This document shows positions 1-7,130 of a stretch of 12,541 bases of DNA, piece after piece. A model generated the notes under the pieces. The model had not been told where the DNA came from. It did not search any database and saw nothing but the letters and a program-made list of their open reading frames with translations. This DNA is from Chlamydomonas sphaeroides. Its lineage: Eukaryota > Chlorophyta > Chlorophyceae > Chlamydomonadales > Chlamydomonadaceae. A program made the translations under genes and the position numbers. The number at the start of each line of letters is the position of its first letter. Within the stretch, counting starts at the first letter, position 1. The stretch spans positions 1 through 12,541 of the forward strand of contig BDDC01002150.1 in NCBI GenBank assembly GCA_001662425.1. The letters run 5' to 3'.

Positions 1-103
1 GGGCTGGGCTGGGCTGGGCTGGGCTGGGCTGGGCTGGGCTGGGCTGGGCTGGGCTGGGCTGGGCTCGGCTGAGCTGGGCTGGGCTCGGCTGAGCTGAGCT
101 GAG
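1..103. repeat. GGGCT pentamer tandem repeat
   Basis: Twelve perfect GGGCT units run from 1 to 60. They are followed by about eight degenerate units (GGGCT, CGGCT, GAGCT) up to about 103, in which a 15-bp higher-order pattern GGGCT-CGGCT-GAGCT appears twice. The array touches the window edge, so its true length is unknown. It lies downstream of the 3' end of the minus-strand gene. It is not the TTTTAGGG-type telomere repeat known from Chlamydomonas. Confidence 0.95.
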
Positions 104-584
104 AGGTGGCGCGGCGATGGCGATGGCCGCGCGGCGCGGGAGAGCGGCGCCCAGGGGCCGCGCAGCCGCGCGCTGTTTCCCAGCAGCGGGGAGGTCGCTC
201 TGCAAGGCACAGGGGACCTTGGACTTCACCACGGCCAACCACGGCCCCCGCCTGTGCACCCAACGTCAACCACACCGGCAGGTCACACCGCTGCATCGCA
301 AGCCTGCCGTACCCCCAATACCCGTCCGGCGGCGACGACCGCCCACACCTTCGCACCCCGGCCAACGACCTCAGCCCCTGCGCCCCTGCCCTCCAGCTGC
401 CCTGCTCCGAGCGCCTCAAGCCGCCATGGCTACACGCATGCCTCATCTGCCAGCCTGCCCCTACCCCTTCCGGCCCCCACCGGCCACCAGCACTCCTGCG
501 CGTGTGTTCCCACGCAGCCCCTCCCTTACCCGCTGCAATGCCACCTCCAAGTCCTCGACCTCAGCTTGCTCTATGGCAAGACCC
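104..584. other. 3' flank of the hydrolase gene, no gene supported
   Basis: This GC-rich stretch has open frames on both strands, but all are low-complexity (Pro/Ala/Arg-rich) and none resembles a known domain. It most likely holds the 3' UTR of the minus-strand gene that stops at 585. I found no minus-strand TGTAA, the usual green-algal polyadenylation signal (TTACA on the plus strand), in it. Confidence 0.6.
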
Positions 585-3500
585 TCAGCGCGCCGCCTCG
601 CTGCCCGCTGCCACCGCCTGCGGTGCCCCCGCCTCCTGCGCCCCCTCCTGCGCCCCCTCCTGGCGCTGCCCCATGACGCTGCCCCGCACGAAGCGCAGCA
701 GCCCCGCGTTGACCTGGTCCGGCACCTCGTCGTGCGGGCAGTGGCCTGGCGCGGAAGGGGCATGGGACGGGAGAGCGAGGAAGCACATGTGCTCGTGCCT
801 CGGGCAACGACGGCTCCACCCCGTCCTGCCCTCCCACACCTCCTACACGCCTGCTGACTTGCCGGCCCCTCCCGCAGCCCGCCCGCTTCCTCGGTCTCCT
901 GCACCTCGCCAAGCCGAGCCTGAGCCCGCGCCCGCGCGGCCCCCACCGCTCCCACCCCACTGCCCCACCCGCATCCAGCAGCTACACGCCCTTCCCGCAT
1001 CCCCCGCATGCGCCTCGCCCCTCCCACCCACCCCGCTGCCTCGCCCGCCTCGGCAGCAGCTGCACCGCCGCGTTGCCGCACCGCCGGCCGCCGGACAGAC
1101 TACCAAGTCCACCATAAGCAATCATCGATGTCCACATAGGTGACCAGGGGGAGTTATAAAGTAGGCGACTCACACATACGAATGTAATGCCCGTGTAGAA
1201 AATCACATCACAAGCTATTCACGATTTGCTTCATGCGGCTGTCACCATGAATGAACTACGGTCTGCGCATGCCCATGTGCGCACCCGCCTGCAGCAGCTC
1301 CACCTCCACGTTGGGGCACAGCTCCGCCATCTGCCGGGCCCGGCCGGTGGCGTCGTTGAGCGGGTCCAGCGCGCCCTGGCAGCGGGTGGCGGGAGGCGCG
1401 GGGAGCGAGGGGGAGCAGCGGCACAGGCAGGGCGTGTGGCTAAATGACAGGGTCCGTGCCGCCCCGTGGCCCTACGACGGTCGCTGAGCAGGTCCAGCAA
1501 GCTCCGCCGCGAGCCGGCGAAGCCAGGGCCAGCAATGAGGGGCATGGGCACTGGCGGCGGCTGTGCACCTGCAGCACACCTGCTGTCAACCCCACTATGG
1601 TGAGGCCCCTACCCTTCCATCACTCCATCCGCATTCACCCCCCTCCCGCTACCCAGACTCTTCCCTTTGCCCTTTACCCCTCCCCTTCCGCCCTGCCTGC
1701 AGAACCAGGGTGGGACCCTTCCAGGCCTCCTTGACCAGCCAGTTGAGGGCGCGAGGCGGCGGCAGGTACCACACGCTCTTGAACACGTCGATGGCGCCGC
1801 TGTCGCCCGCCGCCCTGCGCGTGCGGGAAGCGGAGGTGTAAGGACACACGCTTCTGGCACAGCACAATGGTTGGTGGTGGGTTCATTGGTAGATGAAGGT
1901 TGATCGGGCGGGCCATGTCCCAGGCCGCACCGCAGGGTCCCGTTGGCCAGCCACTCGTTGACCCATGGTCGACAGGCACGGATGCAGTACATACTTATGA
2001 TCGGACATAGCGCAACATTGCAGTGGCAGTGAGCCAAGCTGGGCCCGGACCCCACCGGAGGATTTCCTTGGCCAGCCACTCGTCGGCCTTGGAGGGGTCG
2101 GTGGGGTACAGCCAGCGCAGCGTGGAGGGCACGGTGCGCTCCAGGTACCAGAACAGCGCCTGGCGGCAGAACGGGGGCGGATGAGGGGGGCAGGGCGAAG
2201 GTGGGCGGGGCGGGCTCGGACCTGAACCGCCACGCGCAGGACCGCCCGGCGCCGACCGCTAACCGCCACCCGCACGGGCCTAGGACGTCACCTACACATA
2301 CACCAAGACCACACACCGCCGGTCACGAGCACGTCACGTGCACGTCACGAGCACGCCGCCGTCAGCTGGGACACGCCGTACCTGCGACACGGCCGACACC
2401 ACCACCCCGGGCGGCGCGGCCCGGCCCGCGGCCACGGCCGCGCTCCACTTGTCGTGGTTGAAGGACGGGTCGACGGGGCCTGCGGGCGGCGCGTGTTGGC
2501 AGGGTCGCGAGGGGGCGGGGCAGGCAGCGGTTGTGCCACTGGGGCCATTGGGCGGCGCCCTCTGTCGGTATCTGCTGCTGCCCCGCCTCCCCGCTACCGC
2601 CCCCCCCCCGCTACTGTCCCTCGCCCGCAGAGGCCGCTCCTTAGGAGCAAAATTATGATACTGGATTTCGTAGCAGACTGGCAACCCTCCTCCTCCGCGG
2701 CACCGCTTACAAGCGAAGCGCGCCCCGCCCCCACCGCCTGCGCGGTCGGCCTGCCAACCCCTCCCCCTCCCGCCCAGGCCCTTGCTGCCTCCTGCCCGCC
2801 TGCTGCGCGCTCACCCGCGCTGTTGAGCAGCACCAGCCCCCGCACCAGGCCGGGGCAGTCGGCGGCCAGGCAGGTGGAGATGAAGCCGCCGATCGAGTTG
2901 CCCGCCACCACCACCGGCGCGCCCACCACCTGCAGAGTAAAGTCGCTGCACAAGGGGGGGAGGAGGGCGGCGAGAGCAGGCCGGGTTGCGCGTGGTGCGA
3001 TTAGCAGACCACATGGCACAGCTGCGCGAGCACGCGAGCCCCAGGGGCTGCGGCCTGCACAGGGGGCCGCGCCAGGGGCCCATCCCGCCGCGGCCCGGGC
3101 TGCGGCAGCCGACCGCCGCTGCACCAGCATCAAGGAGGCCCAGGCATTGGGGTGCCTAGGACGCCGTCGACGACGGCCCCCAACCCCTGCTCTCACCGCA
3201 GGAAGTCGCGCCAGAGGTCCTGGCTGTAGGGCACGGCCGCCTTTTGGCTGCGACCAAAGCCGGGGAAGGTGGGCGCGAACACGCGGAAGCCGGCGGCCGC
3301 CAGGGGGGCCATGTTGCCTCGCGCCCACTGGTCGCCAAAGGCGCCGAAGCCGTGCACCAGCAGCAGCGCGGGGGCGCCGGGCAGCGGGTTGGCGGGCTCG
3401 GCGACGCAGTAGTCTGGTGGGGCAGGGGTGGGGGCAGGGGTGGTGGGAGGGGAGGTGGCAGAGCGAGGTGCCTCCCAACCTCTGCCCCGTCCTTGGGGCA

Positions 3501-6460
3501 GCAGGGCGCGTGGGCGAGCCGACGCAGCCGCAGCCCAGGGCGCGCGTGCCGAGCCCCTTGAGCCCCTTGAGCCCCTGCAGCGTCTGCAGCGTCTGCAGCG
3601 TCCCCCACCGTCCTGCGTGACCGCCCGGCGGCCTGTCCGTGAGCCCGCACCAACGGAGTGGGCGGGCTGAGGGGGCCCGAGGGTGTCAAGGGCCCCCACA
3701 CCGGACCCTTGGGTTGCTGCCTGCCCTGCCGGCCCCTTCCCTCTCTGCCCGGCGCCCTACCCGTGAGGCCGCCCTTCCAGCGCCAGAAGTGCACCTCCAC
3801 GCCCGGACCCACGGGTCGTTCCTCGTCCACCACTGCCAGCGCCCGGTGGAAGTCGGCGCTCTCCGCCGCCACGGCCGCGGCCACAGCGGTGCGCGAGCGC
3901 AGCTTCCGAGGCGACACGGAGCCGTAGGGCCGCCCGTCCGCGGCGTAGGCCTGGTTGGGAGAAGGATTTTGGGGGGGGATGGCGGCGCCGGAGATGGGAC
4001 AGGGCACGTGCGCGAGCCCCACCAGTCCCCCGCATGCCCGTGCTGCCGGCCCTCACCGCCACGCGAGAGCCCCCATGCCCGGTGCCGGCCCCCCGCCCCG
4101 AGCCCGGCTCGCCTGCTGCAGTACGCGGCGGTGGCTGAGCGAGCCGAGCGCCTTGGCGGTGGCGAAGAGGCCGGTGAAGGGCGCGCCCTCCACCCCGGGC
4201 CGCACCAGCGCCGCCACCTCGTCGTCCACGGACACAGAGGCGCTGGCGGCGGGGGGCGGAGGGTCCAGCCTGCAGGGGGAGGGGGAGGCACGGCGGAGGT
4301 AAGAGGGTGGCAGGGAGAAGGCGTGGGCAGGGGAGTGAGGGCAGAGAGGGGGGCGGAGTGGAGTGCCCGGAGGGAACCCGGTGGGGAAGTCGCTGGGGGC
4401 CGGCCCCGGGGAGACGAACAAGCAAGGCGGGATGAGGCAAGGACCATTGGCTGGAGGTGACGTGAGCTCGCGACAGCTCTAGCCCCACCCCAGGTGGCAT
4501 AGCAGCTTCGCTTGCTACACTGGGCAGGGTACAGTAGCATACAGTCCTCATATATGGTTGCTTCTTGACGCTCTGGACCCACCCCAGGTACTGCCGCAGC
4601 AGCTCCAGGGGCGACAGCGGCGCCGCCGCCAGCCGGCGCGTCTGCTCCGCCTCAGGCGCCACGCCCGCCGCCTCCAGCACGCGCGCCGCCTCCGCCGCCA
4701 GGCCGCCTGCCTTGGGGCCGCCGTCGGCCCTGTTGGCCGCCGCCAGGGCCGCCTCCGCCAGCAGGCGCGCCATTTCGTGGCCGGCGGGAATGTCGCCTGG
4801 CGCAGGAGGACGGGGAGGCGGCAGCAGCAGGAGCGGTGAGGCAGGGGGTGGCTTCGCGCCCAGCCATCATACTGTCGTGCTACCATGCTATCGTGCTATC
4901 ATGCTGCTGCTGGATGTGTTGCCAGCGGCTCGGGCCCACACGCCCGAGCAGGGGCTGGCCGCTGCCGCCAGGGCTGTCGCAGCCCAGCCTCCCACCCGGC
5001 AGCCCATCGCACGTGGCAGCCCATCGCCCGTGGCAGCCCATCGCCCGTGGCAGCCCATCGCCCGTGGCAGCCCATCGCACGTGGCAGCCCATCGCACGCC
5101 TTGCCACGCTCCGCAGGCGCCCCCCACATGAGGAGGCTGCAGCACGCACCTGGGTCGAGGGAGGACGGGAAGGGCGGCAGCGCCGCGGGCGCCGGCAGCG
5201 GCGGCGCGGGCGGCCCCCGCAGCTCGGCCCACGTGCGGTAGCGGTTGTCAAACAGACCCGCGGGCCACAGCGGCGCGTCCCAGCGGTACGACAGCGCGCC
5301 CGTGCGGCTGTACGCTGCGTCCAGAGCGGCCTGCGCGGGAGCCCGCCAGCTGCGGAACGTGGGGGAGCGGGTTCGTGTCGGGAGGTGACACCGGTGGGTC
5401 AGGTCGGGTTGAGCGGCCGCTGCGGCAGCCGAGGCGGCTCCCTTGCCTTCCCTTGGACGGCTCACTTGTGCACGTCGCAGCTGACCTGCGTCCCGGGGCC
5501 CCATTTCCCCCGACAACCCCGGCCGCCACCAACCCACCGCAGCTCCACCTCCTCCTCCGACACCACGCCCGCAGCGCCCAGCGCCGCCACCGCCGCCGGC
5601 AGCGCCTCGCCCCAGGATCCGACCAGCACCGCCAGGTCGCTGCCGCGGGCGCGCAGGTCGGAGCGCAGGCGGTGCAGCGCAGAGGCGAGCGCTGGCCGCG
5701 GGGACACGAGTTGGGGAGGGGGTTGAGGCGTTTGGGAGAGGGCCGAGGGTGGTGGTGGTGGTGCTGGCTTAGTCGGCATGATGCTGCCGCACAGGGGTTC
5801 GCACAGATTCAAGACTCACCCTCGGGGCCGCCTGGTTGGTACGACAGGTACGACAGGCGCTCCGGGTCCAGTACGAAGACGGGCGCCAGCGGCCGCGGCC
5901 CGGCGGCGGCGGTGGCCTGAGTCAGGCATGCCTCGGCGGCAGCGGTGAGGCCGGCGTGGTCATCGACACGGAGGTCATTGCGGAACCAGAGTACGACAGG
6001 TTGGTTGGGGCGGTTGGGGTCCAGGCCGGCGGCCAGCTCGGAGACGGGCGCGCCGGGGTGCGTGGCGGGCGCCGCGGCGGCGGCGTCGGTGGCGGCGGCG
6101 GGGATACCGGCATGGCCGCGGCGGCCGTGTGGGACGGGGGTGCAGCGTGAGAGGGGGCTGCCGACGGGGGCGGTAGGGGCAGCCCGAGCACGGCCGGCGC
6201 CGCTGCTGGCGGCCTGGACGGGGACGGGGTGACGGGGGAGAGCGAGGGGAGCGTATGTTGCGCCGGACACTCAAGGTGCTTTGGAGCCACGAGACGCTGC
6301 TGCGCGGAGCAATGAGGTGGTCGTCTTAGCAGCCGAGGCTATCATTGAAGCGTACCTGCGCTGTGACCGGCTGGACGCTCCGGATGGCGTTTCGGGCCGA
6401 GCGCGCCGAGCGACCGAGCGTCGAGCGCTGGCCCAGTCGGCCAGCTAGCGCGTGCTTCAT
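585..6460 (-). CDS. Photolyase N-terminal domain / alpha-beta hydrolase fusion, organelle-targeted (14 exons)
   Basis: The exons in transcript order are 6460-6356, 6213-5820, 5691-5538, 5349-5150, 4796-4583, 4269-4113, 3950-3761, 3413-3197, 2945-2815, 2479-2382, 2159-2056, 1814-1697, 1375-1285 and 745-585. Together they make 2334 nt, or 777 residues plus stop, with every phase matching. Exon 1 (residues 1-35) starts MKHALAGRLG, is rich in Arg, Ser and Ala and lacks acidic residues, so it is a likely plastid or mitochondrial targeting peptide. Residues about 105-255 form a photolyase/cryptochrome N-terminal Rossmann-like domain (PVVLWFRNDLRV, VFVLDPERL). The FAD-binding photolyase domain is absent, so DNA repair is unlikely. 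Residues about 475-765 form an alpha/beta hydrolase: oxyanion motif LLLVHGFGAFG at about 488, nucleophile GNSIGG (Ser561), acid LDPLND (Asp698) and GHCPHDE (His726). The domain order matches plant fusion proteins. The substrate is unknown. The last residues are a Gln/Glu/Ala-rich repeat (QEGA). Introns 6 and 12 appear to be GC-AG. Confidence 0.88.
746..1284 (-). other. Long intron 13 with an AT-richer island
   Basis: This 539-bp intron is the longest in the gene. It has donor G|GTGCGC and acceptor CAG|GCCAC and is placed by the rejoined codon GGC in the family motif A-G-H-C-P-H-D. Most of it is GC-rich and low-complexity, but about 1095-1260 has visibly more A and T than anything around it. 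No coding sequence is recognised inside it. Confidence 0.8.
1376..1696 (-). other. Intron 12, GC-AG type
   Basis: The donor reads CTGCAG|GCAGGG and the acceptor TGCCAG|GGCGCG. Joining at these points gives GPTLVLQ followed by GALDPLND, the strongly conserved beta-strand and acid motif of this hydrolase family, in phase 0. The only in-phase GT alternative (GTTCTG, nine bases upstream) would delete the conserved VLQ. The GC donor keeps a perfect CAG exon end. Confidence 0.8.
1925..1963 (-). pseudogene. Decayed in-frame copy of the end of exon 11, inside intron 11
   Basis: This segment aligns without gaps to 2050-2088, the 3' end of exon 11 plus its donor, with 31 of 39 bases identical by eye. 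A 16-bp block is perfect (1943-1958 versus 2068-2083). The copy reads VNEWLANGTLR where the exon reads ADEWLAKEILR, and it even keeps a donor-like GTGCGG where the exon has GTGGGG. No convincing acceptor lies just upstream on the minus strand, so it is probably a dead duplication and not a used exon. Confidence 0.65.
3551..3604. repeat. 9-bp tandem repeats in intron 7
   Basis: Three copies of GAGCCCCTT/G are followed directly by three copies of CAGCGTCTG/CCC, all in a 9-bp register. The array lies inside intron 7 (3414-3760) of the minus-strand gene and is therefore non-coding. Confidence 0.85.
3951..4112 (-). other. Intron 6, probable GC-AG type
   Basis: The acceptor AACCAG|GCCTAC is clear. 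The donor CAG|GCGAGC continues the frame as RRVLQQ followed by AYAADGRPYG. A GT alternative (CGC|GTACTG, 12 bases upstream, also phase 0) would remove four residues but has a poor consensus. Spacing to plant homologues, as I remember them, favours the GC donor. Alternative use of both sites is possible. Confidence 0.6.
4878..4909. repeat. 8-bp tandem repeat in intron 4
   Basis: There are four successive degenerate units: TGCTACCA, TGCTATCG, TGCTATCA and TGCTGCTG. The array lies in intron 4 of the minus-strand gene, about 90 bp from the 17-bp array in the same intron. Confidence 0.7.
4997..5098. repeat. 17-bp minisatellite, six copies, in intron 4
   Basis: There are six head-to-tail copies of TGGCAGCCCATCGCMCG. 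The first starts with C instead of T, and otherwise copies differ only at the M position (A or C). Where a unit ends in CACG, the junction with the next unit makes a CACGTG palindrome (5010-5015 and 5078-5083). The array makes up about 30 percent of the 353-bp intron 4 (4797-5149). Confidence 0.95.
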
Positions 6461-7130
6461 TGCTATGAGTGTTTCAACTGAGACCGCGAGTCCCGACCTC
6501 GGACTTTGTGTGTATGCAAGCAGCCGAGGGGCAAGCTGCTCGACGGGGACCGACCGTGTGTGTCCTACTCTATATCGTTACTTGCGGGAAGCACGGGCTC
6601 TCCAAACTAGAGCTCAGTGGGGCGCGAACGAACGTTGGCCTTGGACTCGGTCTATCGCCTACGAGTTCCCATACACCAACCTTGACTATGCGACAAGTGC
6701 GGGAAATATTATAGCGCGACGTGATTACTATGCAGCGTCCTGTTTGTGCCAGAATGGTGTGACCCTTGGGTCCAGCTGATTGCAAGGTCGACCGGTTGCG
6801 ACCACCGAGCTGTAACACTGCTGATGTAATGCCATTAATATCAGTCGGCGTATGGGGCACACAACGCTCTCCGAACCCCAGTTTGCCTTCTTCCACATCC
6901 CCGCATCTCGCTGCCGTCTTACATGCTACTGGTAGTGGCTTGAACGGCATAGATGTATGCATACCGGCGACCCCCACCGTGAGGTGCCGTGCTGAGCGCT
7001 GCAGCTTCAAACTCGTCACCCCGACTTTGATTAGTCGCTTGAGGCTCGAACACGCAGACAACTGGTTACCTAGGGCATTGTGAGGAGGCTAGTTGCATCC
7101 CTGCAATCAGCGCACAGCAAGTCTTGAACC
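6461..7130. promoter_or_regulatory. Divergent intergenic region shared by the two main genes
   Basis: These 670 bp separate the start codons of the minus-strand fusion gene (6460) and the plus-strand oxygenase gene (7131), so both 5' UTRs and probably both promoters lie here. Base composition is clearly less GC-rich than in the flanking genes. Open frames exist but are short and unrelated to any family I recognise. I could not identify a TATA box or a known element with confidence. An in-frame TGA at 7125-7127 supports 7131 as the oxygenase start. Confidence 0.65.

Noticed and set aside
1..103. Telomere
   Set aside because: The unit is GGGCT, not TTTTAGGG or TTAGGG, and the array grades into degenerate units next to genes.
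106..1143. Long plus-strand open frame (345 codons)
   Set aside because: It is Pro/Ala/Arg/His-rich low complexity, lies antisense to the last exon and intron 13 of the fusion gene, and shows no domain. Long open frames are expected by chance at this GC content.
2931..2946. Alternative acceptor TTTACTCTGCAG before GTGGTGGGC in the hydrolase
   Set aside because: It resembles an acceptor, but joining exon 8 there breaks the frame. The upstream CAG at 2948-2946 keeps phase and gives the family-like LRDF...VVGAP.
2454..3620. 388-codon open frame on the plus strand
   Set aside because: It is the antisense shadow of the hydrolase exons that carry the HGFG and GNSIGG motifs. It has no domain of its own.
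585..6460. Calling the minus-strand gene a DNA photolyase or cryptochrome
   Set aside because: Only the N-terminal domain is present. The C-terminal FAD-binding domain with its DNA-contacting residues is missing and replaced by a hydrolase.
6345..6779. 144-codon plus-strand frame in the divergent intergenic region
   Set aside because: It overlaps exon 1 of the fusion gene on the other strand, has no recognisable domain, and sits where both promoters are expected.
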